A stretch of DNA of 64,000 nt, taken from positions 248,001 to 312,000 of the forward strand of contig NZ_JAEVFI010000001.1 of NCBI RefSeq assembly GCF_019303495.1, written 5' to 3'. Within the stretch, counting starts at the first letter, position 1; each line of letters opens with the position of its first letter. The translations under genes were made by a program, and so were the position numbers. Shown here one piece after another: positions 48,986 to 57,330 of the stretch. A model generated the notes under the pieces. It was not told the DNA's origin. It saw only the letters and a program-made list of their open reading frames with translations, and did not search any database. The stretch comes from Streptomyces sp. JJ66 (GTDB taxonomy: Bacteria; Actinomycetota; Actinomycetes; Streptomycetales; Streptomycetaceae).

Positions 48986-49009
48986 AGTTATCTCGATGTC
49001 GAGATAACT
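48986..49009. promoter_or_regulatory. 24-bp palindromic operator in the acnA upstream region
   Basis: Perfect palindrome of 11-bp arms (AGTTATCTCGA / TCGAGATAACT) around TG, 143 nt upstream of the aconitase start. The size and symmetry fit a dimeric winged-helix regulator. In S. coelicolor the MarR-family TamR is reported to control aconitase; this may be that site, but I cannot confirm the consensus. Confidence 0.6.
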
Positions 49010-49265
49010 CTAGTACATCCCCGCCCCCACAGCCATGCCCGGCCCGCCGCCCGACGCACGGGCGCGGCGCATCGTCCACGCCGACGGGGGCGCCAGCGTG
49101 CGGTCGCGGCGCGGACTGGGACCCGCCATACCGACCCGACGTACCCGCTCCGGGCCAGCCCGACCCACAGCAGCGCGGCGCGTTTCCGCCGAACCCGGGA
49201 CGGGCAGCCACCTCCGCCACTAGTGACACGCCATCGCCATCGCACAGTGATCGACAGGCGCCCAT

Positions 49266-49277
49266 CTCACATGTGAG
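49266..49277. promoter_or_regulatory. 12-bp palindrome at the XRE-MurA start
   Basis: CTCACATGTGAG is a perfect palindrome ending 14 nt before the ATG of the XRE-MurA fusion. TAATCT (49279-49284) directly after it could be a -10 element giving a leaderless mRNA, as no ribosome site is visible. It may be an operator for the fusion's own HTH domain (inference). Confidence 0.4.
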
Positions 49278-49291
49278 TTAATCTCGCCCGC

Positions 49292-50821
49292 ATGAAGGAT
49301 GACTACCTGGTCCGCATCGGACGGCTCATTCGCGACGCCCGCCAGCATCGCGGCTGGTCACAGACGCACCTTGCGGAAGCTCTGCGCACCAGTCAAAGCG
49401 CGGTGAATCGTATCGAGCGCGGACATCAGAACATCAGTCTTGAGATGATCGCCCGTATCGGGGAAGCCCTCGACAGCGAGATCGTCTCCCTCGGCTTCTC
49501 CGGCCCGATGCACCTGCGCGTCGTCGGCGGACGTCCGCTGTCGGGTGCCATCGACGTCAAGACCAGCAAGAACGCCTGCGTCGGCCTGCTGTGCGCGTCC
49601 CTGCTTACCTCCGGCCGGACGGTGTTGCGCCGCGTCGCCCGCATCGAGGAGGTCTTCCGGCTGCTGGAAGTGCTCAACTCCATCGGCGTGCGCACGCGCT
49701 GGATCAACGACGGCCTGGACCTGGAAATCGTCCCGCCCGCCGAGCTGAACCTGGCCGCCATGGATGACGACGCCGCCCGCCGCACCCGCTCGATCATCAT
49801 GTTCCTCGGCCCGCTGCTGCACCGCACGGACAGCTTCCGCATCCCCTACGCGGGCGGCTGCGACCTGGGCACCCGCTCCGTCGAGCCGCACATGCAGGCG
49901 CTGCGCCGCTTCGGACTGTCCGTCACCGCCACCGACGGCGCCTACCACGCCGTCGTGGACCACTCCGTACGCCCGGACCGCCCCATCGTGCTGACCGAAC
50001 GCGGCGACACCGTGACGGAGAACGCGCTGCTGGCCGCCGCGCGGCACGACGGCGTCACCGTCATCCGCAACGCGTCCTCGAACTACATGGTCCAGGACCT
50101 GTGCTTCTTCCTGGAGCGGCTGGGCGTGCGCGTGGAGGGCGTGGGCACCACGACGCTCACCGTGCACGGCGTGCGTGACATCGACGTGGACGTGGACTAC
50201 TCCCCCTCCGAGGACCCGGTGGAGGCGATGAGCCTGATCGCCGCCGCCGTCGTCACCGGCTCCGAGCTGACCGTGCGCCGCGTGCCCGCCGAGTTCCTGG
50301 ACATCGAGCTGGCCGTGCTGGAGGAGATGGGCCTGAACCACGACCGCGGCACCGAGTACGCGGCCGACAACGGCCGCACCCGCCTGCTGGACCTCACCGT
50401 GCGCCCCTCCAAACTGGAGGCGCCGATCGACAAGATCCACCCCCTGCCGTTCCCGGGCCTGAACATCGACCACGTGCCGTTCTTCGCGGCCATCGCCGCC
50501 AGCGCCCACGGCTCGACCCTGATCCACGACTGGGTCTACGACAACCGGGCCATCTACCTCACCGACCTCAACCGTCTCGGCGGCCGCCTCCAACTCCTGG
50601 ACCCGCACCGGGTGCTGGTAGAAGGCCCCACCCGCTGGCGCGCCGCCGAGATGATGTGCCCGCCCGCCCTGCGCCCCGCCGTCGTCGTCCTGCTCGCCAT
50701 GATGGCCGCCGAGGGCACCTCGGTGCTGCGCAATGTCTACGTCATCAACCGCGGCTACGAAGACCTCGCCACCCGCCTGAACTCCGTCGGCGCCCAGATC
50801 GAGACGTTCCGGGACATCTGA
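49292..50821 (+). CDS. XRE-family HTH fused to UDP-GlcNAc 1-carboxyvinyltransferase (MurA-like)
   Basis: 509 aa. Residues 1-65 are a helix-turn-helix of the XRE/Cro type (GWSQTHLAEALRTSQSAVNRIERG). Residues ~72-509 are an EPSP-synthase/MurA fold with KNACVGLL near the start and GGCDLGTRSVEPHM containing the cysteine that fosfomycin modifies in MurA. MurA catalyses the first committed step of peptidoglycan precursor synthesis, so the protein may couple cell-wall precursor state to gene control. From memory, S. coelicolor has a MurA paralogue next to aconitase, which supports this being core synteny. No ribosome site is visible; it may be leaderless. Divergent from acnA. Confidence 0.88.
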   Translation: MKDDYLVRIGRLIRDARQHRGWSQTHLAEALRTSQSAVNRIERGHQNISLEMIARIGEALDSEIVSLGFSGPMHLRVVGGRPLSGAIDVKTSKNACVGLLCASLLTSGRTVLRRVARIEEVFRLLEVLNSIGVRTRWINDGLDLEIVPPAELNLAAMDDDAARRTRSIIMFLGPLLHRTDSFRIPYAGGCDLGTRSVEPHMQALRRFGLSVTATDGAYHAVVDHSVRPDRPIVLTERGDTVTENALLAAARHDGVTVIRNASSNYMVQDLCFFLERLGVRVEGVGTTTLTVHGVRDIDVDVDYSPSEDPVEAMSLIAAAVVTGSELTVRRVPAEFLDIELAVLEEMGLNHDRGTEYAADNGRTRLLDLTVRPSKLEAPIDKIHPLPFPGLNIDHVPFFAAIAASAHGSTLIHDWVYDNRAIYLTDLNRLGGRLQLLDPHRVLVEGPTRWRAAEMMCPPALRPAVVVLLAMMAAEGTSVLRNVYVINRGYEDLATRLNSVGAQIETFRDI

Positions 50822-50854
50822 CGAGCAGCTGCCGCACTTCGTCTGACCTGCTGC

Positions 50855-52570
50855 TCAGGGGCTGTCCCGGCCGCTCGTTGCCGCGTAGTAGTGCAGGTCC
50901 TGCACCTCGACTCTGTCCCTCACCTCGTACGGCAACTCGACCGTGGTAACGGTCGTGCTGCCCCGCAGGACCGTGGCCTCGCTGCTCCCGCTGCGCAGGG
51001 GCAGCAGCTTGGCGTGCGGTCCGGCAGGGGCCTCGTACGAGGAATCAGCAGTACCGACCGTGGCGCGGACGGTCGCGGGCGTGGTGAGGAAACTCAGCAC
51101 TTCCACCGTGTCCCGGGGGGTGGCGCTGCCCTTGCGCAGGGACATCACCCGTTCCTGACCGCCCGTGGGCTGAGCGGCCGCGAACTGGGTGCGTGAGGTC
51201 AGGTACAGCGTGTCACGGACGATCTCCGGCGCTCTGCCCGTCTTGAACCGGGTGAGGTAATAGGAGGTGAGATCGAGGTAAGCGTGCCCGTTGTGCAGCG
51301 AGGGAGCGAAATGGCTGCCCTCGGAGTAGTCGTTCCACGTGGTCAGCTGCACCCAGTCCGCGCCGTCCTCGATAGCGCGGGTCCAGGTGGTGCGCAGGGT
51401 GGCGGTGTTGCCAGCCTCGTCGTAGATGCCCTGGTTGGGCCGGGTGTCCTGGACGGACACGGGCTGCATCCAGATCTTGCCCATGCCATGGGCCCGCTGG
51501 ACGTCGCGCGCGGAGCCGCCCTGGCCGACGTAACTGCGGCTGCCCCACTCGGAGAATCCGTGACTGATGGGGGCGAACGACTCGTAGTGCGCGACGAAGT
51601 CGAGAAAGAGGGGAACGAAGGCGGTTCGGATGCCATGCCGGGTCTGGAGGACTTCGATCACCTCGGCCCACCAGCCGGCGCCCTTCTCCTCGGTTTTGAA
51701 AGGGGAGACGACGAGCCGACCGTCCCCGAGCCGATGCGCCGCCGGGGACTGTCCGAGGTCAGCGAGGGCGGCGGCAAGGGCGGCCGGATCACCCGACTTC
51801 AGTGAGGTCATATCCGGCATGAGCATGATCTTGAAGTCGGGATCGACATCGCGGGCCGCCTCCATCAGGAGATTGCACCGCTCCCAGTTCTTCCCGGAAA
51901 GGGAGAGGATGTTCAGCGTGAAGCCATCGAGGCCCGCGGCCCGTGCGGTGCGCACCTCCTGCCGCAGGTTGGCGAGCTCCCAGTCACCGCTCCTGGGCTC
52001 GACGGGCAGGGGACGGTCACGCAACAGGCCGCCGTACTCCTCGTGCTTGCCCTTCTCGCCGCTCGGGGTGAGGTAGTTGCGGGCGTAGTAGTCGTGGTCT
52101 GGCTTGGCGTTGTCGAGGGAGAGCGGGTACGGGGTGAAGTAGTGCGCGAACACTAGTTTTTTGCTCGCACGCAAGGTGGCGGGCGCGGGCATGTCGAAGG
52201 GAAGGGGCCCGTTGGGCCTCTTCCCTTCGGTTTCGCCGGGTATCTCCTTGCTCTGAGCGTCACCCTTGTCCTCACCCGGTCCCGTCTCCTGGCTGGAGGC
52301 GGTGGGCGAGGCCGGAGCGCTGGGTGCGGCTTCCTCGGTCGTGGGCCCGCCGGGATGGCTGGGCAGGGTGGATGGCCCGGCAGTGACGGGAGCCGCCGCC
52401 TCACCGGTTTCCGCGGTGGCGCCACGAGGGGGCCAGGACAGCCCTGCGGCGACGCAGACGCCGTACAGCACGACCGCCGACATCAGAACAGCGAGCAGCG
52501 GCCTGCGCCTCAACAAGCCGGCGGGCACACGCCGGTGTGACCCATGCCGCCTAGGACGATCCGTTCTCAT
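50855..52570 (-). CDS. secreted/anchored glycoside hydrolase family 71 (alpha-1,3-glucanase-like)
   Basis: 571 aa. A basic N-terminus and hydrophobic segment (LLAVLMSAVVLYGVCVAAGL, ~25-44) form a signal or anchor, then a ~90-residue Pro/Ser/Thr/Glu-rich spacer. The catalytic region starts with LVFAHYFTPYPLSLDN and includes GLDGFTLNILSLSG, FKIMLMPDMTS and WVQLTTWNDYSEGSHF, as in GH71 enzymes that hydrolyse alpha-1,3-glucan. A beta-rich domain follows from ~470. The ATG at 52570 has GAGAGGG 7 nt upstream. Convergent with the XRE-MurA gene (33 nt between stops). Confidence 0.82.
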   Translation of the reverse strand: MRTDRPRRHGSHRRVPAGLLRRRPLLAVLMSAVVLYGVCVAAGLSWPPRGATAETGEAAAPVTAGPSTLPSHPGGPTTEEAAPSAPASPTASSQETGPGEDKGDAQSKEIPGETEGKRPNGPLPFDMPAPATLRASKKLVFAHYFTPYPLSLDNAKPDHDYYARNYLTPSGEKGKHEEYGGLLRDRPLPVEPRSGDWELANLRQEVRTARAAGLDGFTLNILSLSGKNWERCNLLMEAARDVDPDFKIMLMPDMTSLKSGDPAALAAALADLGQSPAAHRLGDGRLVVSPFKTEEKGAGWWAEVIEVLQTRHGIRTAFVPLFLDFVAHYESFAPISHGFSEWGSRSYVGQGGSARDVQRAHGMGKIWMQPVSVQDTRPNQGIYDEAGNTATLRTTWTRAIEDGADWVQLTTWNDYSEGSHFAPSLHNGHAYLDLTSYYLTRFKTGRAPEIVRDTLYLTSRTQFAAAQPTGGQERVMSLRKGSATPRDTVEVLSFLTTPATVRATVGTADSSYEAPAGPHAKLLPLRSGSSEATVLRGSTTVTTVELPYEVRDRVEVQDLHYYAATSGRDSP

Positions 52571-53060
52571 CGCGTATCCCTCTCCCCTGAGGATGCCACC
52601 GCGAGGGTCCGCACTGACACAGCGTGACCTCCCACGGTACGGACAACCGTTTCCTCTCGCCCGGACGCCCCCACATGGACGTCACGCTTACCACAGTGAC
52701 CACGCTGAGCGTAGGCCAGAGCGGCGAGTTACGGGGCCGTCTGCCCGGCATCGGCAGCGGATTCCCGGGGGAGGCTAGCGCGTCAAAGCCGTGATTCACC
52801 GCCACACCCCAGCCAGTGGGCATCTGCCCGCCTGGCTACGGCACCGTCAGTGGCCCGCCTCCGCGGGCATGGTTCCTGGGACCGGGTCCGCCAGCGACAG
52901 GGCACCGGTGAGCGGAGCTTTCCGGCAAGCGTTCAGAGGTGGGCGCCGGGGGCGGCGAGCTGGGTCGGGGAGAGAGCGGTGACGTGATCACCCCGGCCGC
53001 GCCCACCGCCGCCGTCCGGCCAGTCCAGCACACCGCTCCCGCAGCGCGGACTCACCCGGC
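52571..53060. other. intergenic region without a supported gene
   Basis: About 490 nt upstream of the GH71 gene and downstream of the dehydrogenase gene. Short open frames on both strands look like random high-GC frames with no ribosome sites. I see no clear promoter or repeat apart from the terminator that follows. Confidence 0.5.
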
Positions 53061-53092
53061 CGGGCGGTGGCAGCCAGGCTGTCCACCGCCCG
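53061..53092 (-). terminator. hairpin terminator of the Glu/Leu-dehydrogenase-like gene
   Basis: CGGGCGGTGG...CCACCGCCCG forms a 10-bp stem whose interior CAGCC-A-GGCTG can pair further, giving a long near-perfect hairpin. ACCCGGC (53054-53060) and GCCGGGT (53100-53106) add an outer stem. It lies 28 nt beyond the stop at 53120. Confidence 0.55.
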
Positions 53093-53119
53093 CTTCGTCG
53101 CCGGGTCAGTAGGTGCGGT

Positions 53120-54526
53120 TCAGTAGAGCTCGCCGGTGCCGGTCGTGGTGGGGAGGCGGTCGGCCGGAGCGGGTCCGAGCCAGCTTTCGAGCACCGGGTC
53201 CGCGGGGGCGGGGCCCGGCGGGTGGAAGGGAGCGGCGGTGAGCGGGGTGTTCGGGAAGCCGGGTTCCGGGGCAGGATCGGTGGCGTACTCCACCTGCTGG
53301 GTGGCGCAGTACAGCTCGCGGAACGCCACGGCTGAGCCGAACTCCTGGATCATGCGCTGGGAGTTCTCCCGGGCGAACCGCAGCGCGGCAGCGCGAACCG
53401 ACGTCCCGGTGGTGTCGGCCTCGCGCATGAGGTCCCTAACGAGCGGGCGGATCTGCGCCGAGAGGCGGCCGCAGGCACCGGCGGGGCTGACCACCTCGCC
53501 CAGGATCACCCACCACGCTCCGGCGGCGGCCCCGGTGTTCGCGATGAAGTCCGGGATCACGGTGACCCCTCGGTGCAGCAGACGTTCCTCGGCCTCCGGG
53601 GTGATCGGCACGTTCGCCGCCTCCGCGATGAGCCGGGCCCGGATCTGGTCGCAGTTGTCCGCGGTGATCGTGTAGGAGACGGCGGCGGGCACCAGCAGGT
53701 CGACGTCCTGGCCCAGCCACGCGTCCCCGGGCAGCTGCACGTCGTCCTCGCGCAGCATCGAACGGTCGATGACGCCGGAGGCGCTGCGGGCGGAGAGCAG
53801 GAGTTCCACGTCCACGCCGCGCGCGGGGTTGAGGATCAGGCCGTGCGCGTCGGTGATGCCGGTGACGCGGACTCCGGCGCGGGCGAGGTAGAGCGCGGTG
53901 GAGCCGCCCATCGCGCCGAATCCCTGTACGACGGCGCTGGCCGTGGCGGCGGGGATGCCCCGCTGCTCCAGGGCCGCCAAAGCGGCTTCCGCCACGCCGA
54001 AACCGCCGACCAGCTCAGAGAGTTTCAGGCCCTCCGTGCGCGTGGCGAAAGCCTGCTTGATGCGGGCGCGCACGTCGGCCTCGTCCTCGGCGCGGACGAC
54101 GGCGGCGTGGAAGGACGTCTCGCCGAGGCCCACCCGGGCGAAGCTGCGGTCGAGCTGCTCCTGCTGGGTGCCGAGGTCGCCCGCGGTGACCCAGAAGCGT
54201 TCCAGCAGCGGCCGGACCGCCTGGAGGAAGCGTTCCCGCACGTCTTCGGCGCGCGGGTCACCGGGGTCGAAATCGATGCCGCCCTTAGCGCCGCCGACGT
54301 GAATGCCGAAAGCGCCCATTTTCAGCGTCATTTCCCGGGCCAGCGCGGCCACCTCGTGAACGGTGCAGCCCGGGCGCATCCGCAGTCCTCCGGTGGCGAT
54401 ACCCGTGATCAGCTGGTCGATCACGACGTACCCCCGGGCACAGGTGTGGGTATCGCGCCATGTGACCTGAAGGTAGGGCTCATGCTCGACGGCCTGAAGC
54501 GGCGTCTCGACAGCGGTGTGCAGCAT
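53120..54526 (-). CDS. Glu/Leu/Phe/Val dehydrogenase-family protein
   Basis: About 468 aa. TGGLRMRPGCTVHEVAALAR and KMGAFGIHVGGAKGGIDFDPGD contain the glycine-rich segment and catalytic lysine of the family; VVQGFGAMGGSTALYLARAG is the NAD(P)-binding fold. It catalyses reversible oxidative deamination of an amino acid. The region between these (~110-200) includes an insertion (AVVRAEDEADVRARIKQAF) and the C-terminus ends in a Pro-rich tail of ~50 residues. The ATG at 54526 was chosen (GGGTGAG 7 nt upstream); a GTG at 54538 and a longer frame are alternatives. Amino-acid specificity is not evident. Confidence 0.85.
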   Translation of the reverse strand: MLHTAVETPLQAVEHEPYLQVTWRDTHTCARGYVVIDQLITGIATGGLRMRPGCTVHEVAALAREMTLKMGAFGIHVGGAKGGIDFDPGDPRAEDVRERFLQAVRPLLERFWVTAGDLGTQQEQLDRSFARVGLGETSFHAAVVRAEDEADVRARIKQAFATRTEGLKLSELVGGFGVAEAALAALEQRGIPAATASAVVQGFGAMGGSTALYLARAGVRVTGITDAHGLILNPARGVDVELLLSARSASGVIDRSMLREDDVQLPGDAWLGQDVDLLVPAAVSYTITADNCDQIRARLIAEAANVPITPEAEERLLHRGVTVIPDFIANTGAAAGAWWVILGEVVSPAGACGRLSAQIRPLVRDLMREADTTGTSVRAAALRFARENSQRMIQEFGSAVAFRELYCATQQVEYATDPAPEPGFPNTPLTAAPFHPPGPAPADPVLESWLGPAPADRLPTTTGTGELY

Positions 54527-55083
54527 GTTGGCACTCACCCTTTCCAGCCACTGAACAGCGTTACCTGTGCGTGCGGTGCCGTGGGCGCTGCGCACCATGA
54601 AGGCGGGCAGCGGCCACGGTTGATCCGCGAGAAGAAAAATCCCTTCCAGCGATACGGGCTTTGTGACTCAGGGCAGTCATCGGGAACGGGCACGCCGAAT
54701 TCACCCCGGCGACGGGCAACGCGAGTCACAAAGACCTGAAGACACAGAATGAGGTTTGGGAAAGCCGCAGAGAACGCTGTGAGTTGCGTTGAGCTGCGCC
54801 CTTAGCGCCCACTGTGAGGTCGCGCTTCCAGGGTTGTCAAGACACGACTTTGCCCCACTCCCCCACTCGGGTTCGGGGCGGAAGCGGGTTATTCGCTCAG
54901 GAAATCGAACGGGTCTCCCGGGTTTTGCGGCCGGACTCGCAAGGGGCCGGAATCAGCGCAGGTCAAAGGCGTGATGCTGAGGGACGAGCGGTCTCGGCCG
55001 TCCCGGACTCAGCCACCCCGGGGGCCGGATTCCGGGGCGGCGGCGCGGAAGGGCCCGGGCAGTGCGCGGGGCCGGACCCAGGG
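54527..55083. other. intergenic region with a spaced inverted repeat
   Basis: 557 nt upstream of the dehydrogenase gene and downstream of the DUF5997 gene. The only structure I can support is the 11-bp inverted repeat listed separately. The remainder is somewhat AT-richer between 54730 and 54870 and probably holds the dehydrogenase promoter. No gene seen. Confidence 0.5.
54659..54733. repeat. 11-bp inverted repeat with 53-nt spacing
   Basis: CTTTGTGACTC (54659-54669) and its exact complement GAGTCACAAAG (54723-54733) flank 53 nt. It lies 133-207 nt upstream of the dehydrogenase start. The half-sites could be operators bound by a regulator that loops the DNA, or the arms of an RNA stem in the leader. 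Confidence 0.6.
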
Positions 55084-55509
55084 TCAGTCGCGCGAGCGGC
55101 GGGTGGCAGCGTCGCGCTGCTCGCGGCGGGCCCGCTCCTCGCGCTGCTTCTCCTTGACACGCGCCCCCTCCTTGCGGACCTCGGCCTGCGTGGCGCGCTC
55201 CTTGCGCAGCCACTCCGGGGCCTCCTGCTTCAGCGCCTCGATCTGCTCGGTGGTCAGCGGCTCGGTGACGCCGCCGCGTGCGAGGCCGGAGATGGACACG
55301 CCCAGCTTCTCCGCCACTACCGGGCGCGGGTGCGGACCGTTGCGCCGCAGTTCCCGCAGCCACTGCGGCGGGTCGGACTGGAGGGCGTTCAGCTCGTCGC
55401 GCGAGACAACACCCTCCCGGAACTCCGCGGGGGTGGCTTCGAGGTACACACCCAGCTTCTTGGCCGCGGTCGCGGGCTTCATGGTCTGGGTGCTCTGGTG
55501 CGACGTCAT
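55084..55509 (-). CDS. DUF5997-family protein
   Basis: 141 aa, small basic cytoplasmic protein. MKPATAAKKLGVYLEATP opens a ~90-residue domain with two similar halves (KKLGVYLEATPAEFREGVVSRDELNALQ... and EKLGVSISGLARGGVTEPLTTEQIEALK...), followed by a charged coiled tail of Lys/Arg/Glu. Function unknown. The ATG at 55509 is favoured over an upstream extension that would enter the promoter region. It is divergent from the LysR-effector-domain gene (59 nt apart), a pairing common in Streptomyces by my recollection. Confidence 0.75.
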   Translation of the reverse strand: MTSHQSTQTMKPATAAKKLGVYLEATPAEFREGVVSRDELNALQSDPPQWLRELRRNGPHPRPVVAEKLGVSISGLARGGVTEPLTTEQIEALKQEAPEWLRKERATQAEVRKEGARVKEKQREERARREQRDAATRRSRD

Positions 55510-55568
55510 GGTGTCCAGGGTATCGAGCGCCCGCCGCGCCCCTGACCTGAGCCCGGTAGCCTGGCCTG

Positions 55569-56363
55569 GTGACCGGCTCGGAGACACCCCCCGCCCCGCC
55601 CGCGTTCCGGCTCGCGTACGTCCCGGGCGTGACGCCGGGCAAGTGGGTGCGGACCTGGCAGGAGCGCTGGCCGAAGACCCCGCTGCACCTGGTCGACGTC
55701 TCCGCCGCGGACGCCGCCGACACCGTGCTGCGCGGCGACGCCGACGCGGGTCTGCTGCGGCTTCCGGTCGACCGGGCGGTGTTCAGCGCCATCCCGCTGT
55801 ACACCGAGACCACGGTGGTCGTGGTGCCCAAGGGCCACCTGGTGACGGCGGCCGACGAGGTGTTGGCCGGGGAGCTGGCCGACGACGTCGTCTTTCACCC
55901 GCTCGACGACACCCTCACCTGGGAGCGGCGCCCCGGCCGCCCGGCGCTCGAACGCCCCGCCACGACCGGTGACGCCGTGGAGCTGGTGGCGGCGGGCGTC
56001 GGCCTGCTCCTGGTCCCGCAGTCCCTGGCCCGCCTGCACCACCGGCGGGACCTGACCTACCGGCCGGTCACCGACGCCCCGCAGTCGAGTGTCGCCCTGG
56101 TGTGGCCCGAGGAGCGCACCACCGATCAGGTGGAGGACTTCATCGGCGTCGTGCGCGGCCGTACGGTCAACAGCACCCGCGGCCGCCGTCCCGCTGCCGC
56201 GGAGCCGTCGCGGGACAGCCGGCGGGGCGAACGGCAAGGCAAGCGTCCGGAGGAGCGCGCTCGTGGTGCGTCCGCACCGCGCGGGGCCGTCGGTGGCCGG
56301 ACGTCGTCCGCCAAGAAACCCCGCCGGGGCTCCGGCCGCGGCAAGCCGCGCCGCCGCACCTGA
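55569..56363 (+). CDS. LysR-type substrate-binding domain protein without HTH, basic tail
   Basis: 264 aa. Residues ~12-190 correspond to a LysR effector-binding (periplasmic-binding-like) domain: FRLAYVPGVTPGKW, the LPVDRAVFSAIPLYTETTVVVVPKGHL hinge region and GVGLLLVPQSLARL. No N-terminal winged helix precedes it. Instead the last ~65 residues are very basic and low-complexity (KRPEERARG...KKPRRGSGRGKPRRRT) and could bind nucleic acid. The GTG at 55569 begins the frame. It may partner with DUF5997 or another regulator; a truncated regulator is the alternative. Confidence 0.75.
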   Translation: MTGSETPPAPPAFRLAYVPGVTPGKWVRTWQERWPKTPLHLVDVSAADAADTVLRGDADAGLLRLPVDRAVFSAIPLYTETTVVVVPKGHLVTAADEVLAGELADDVVFHPLDDTLTWERRPGRPALERPATTGDAVELVAAGVGLLLVPQSLARLHHRRDLTYRPVTDAPQSSVALVWPEERTTDQVEDFIGVVRGRTVNSTRGRRPAAAEPSRDSRRGERQGKRPEERARGASAPRGAVGGRTSSAKKPRRGSGRGKPRRRT

Positions 56364-56429
56364 CGGGGCGCTCAAGGCTGCCCCGTCCTCCTCGCGGCTG
56401 CCGTAACGAGGGCCACGGGGTGGGCGTTC

Positions 56430-56772
56430 GGCGCGGCGTCCAGCTCGCCGTCCGGCAGGTCGCGCGGCGCGCGCAGGCCGAGCGCGGTGGCCGCCTGCTC
56501 GCAGCCCGCCCGCCGCTCGGCGTAGCCGCCCTCGACCAGTGGGCGCTGTGCAGCCGCAGCACGCCGTCGTCGCGGTGACGCACGGCCAGCTTCGCGGTGT
56601 GCGGCAGGGCGACGGGCAGGACGAAGCCGTCGCTGTGGTCGGTGTGCTCGCCGATCAGATTGACCCGACCGGGCGCGGCCCACAGGGCATCGGGCTCGCC
56701 GCCGTACACAGCGCGGAAACCGGCGCGGACGGCGGCGGGGGTGCGGGCACCGGGCGTGTGGGCGCGGATCAT
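56430..56772 (-). pseudogene. galK: galactokinase remnant, internally deleted and frameshifted
   Basis: Codons 1-~80 from ATG 56772 read as the start of galactokinase, including APGRVNLIGEHTDHSDGF. At about 56530 the galactokinase-like sequence continues in a different frame (YAERRAGCEQAATALGL, from 56524 downward), which corresponds to a position well beyond the N-terminal segment. After ~56430 the resemblance ends. The ATP-binding centre and the remainder are missing, so the product cannot be active. Its ATG overlaps the galT remnant stop by 4 nt, as in intact gal operons. Confidence 0.75.
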
Positions 56773-56912
56773 GAGGCCACCTTCCGCAGCCGCCGCGCCG
56801 CCGCTTCGGGCACGACATCGTTGACGAACGCACCCATGCCGGACTCGACCCCGGCCAGGTACTTCAGCTTGTCCGCACTGCGGCGGACGGTGAACAGCTC
56901 CGGGCGCAGCGC
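56769..56912 (-). pseudogene. galT: galactose-1-phosphate uridylyltransferase remnant (C-terminus only)
   Basis: The last ~46 codons match the C-terminal end of GalT (PELFTVRRSADKLKYLAG, then ESGMGAFVNDV). Upstream sequence toward 56954 no longer resembles GalT, and the active-site HPH region is absent. It is the 5'-truncated first gene of a decayed galT-galK pair. Confidence 0.7.
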
Positions 56913-57048
56913 CAGGTCACCGCACCGGTGGCCGGGGCTGGCGCGGCGGCTCATGGCCGGGCGAGATGGCGGCTTGGGGCCGGGCCGGTCGCAAGGCGGG
57001 CGATTCGGGGCGCGAGGGCCGTGAGCGCGACGGGCGTACGCTGGCGGT

Positions 57049-57273
57049 ATGGCTGGTTACCGGCCCGCGTCGCAGCCGCGCCGTGAGCGCCGCTACTTCG
57101 CCCTGATGGCGGTGTGCCTGACCCTGTTCGTCGGCGCCGGTGCGGTCGTGCGCCATTTCTCGGTCCCGCTGGCGATCGCGATGTGCGTCGTCGCCGCCGC
57201 GCTTTTGCCGGTAGCGGCCATCGCCGCGAACCGCCGGGAGCCGTCTGACCGGTGGTGGGACGAGGACCGCTAA
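57049..57273 (+). CDS. small membrane protein, DUF3099-like
   Basis: 74 aa. A basic N-terminus, two membrane segments (YFALMAVCLTLFVGAGAVV and LAIAMCVVAAALLPVAAIAA) and a polar C-terminus ending DRWWDEDR. This arrangement is found in actinobacterial DUF3099 proteins; function unknown. It stands alone between the gal remnants and argF. Confidence 0.75.
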   Translation: MAGYRPASQPRRERRYFALMAVCLTLFVGAGAVVRHFSVPLAIAMCVVAAALLPVAAIAANRREPSDRWWDEDR

Positions 57274-57330
57274 GCCCTGCGGCGTTCCCTTCGTGGCTGC
57301 GTCTCGTGCCTGCGGCCGCGCCATGGCGCC

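Noticed and set aside
50823..50856. GAGCAGC/GCTGCTC inverted repeat between the XRE-MurA and GH71 genes as a terminator.
   Set aside because: Only 7 bp of stem with a 20-nt loop partly inside the GH71 coding end; too weak to call.
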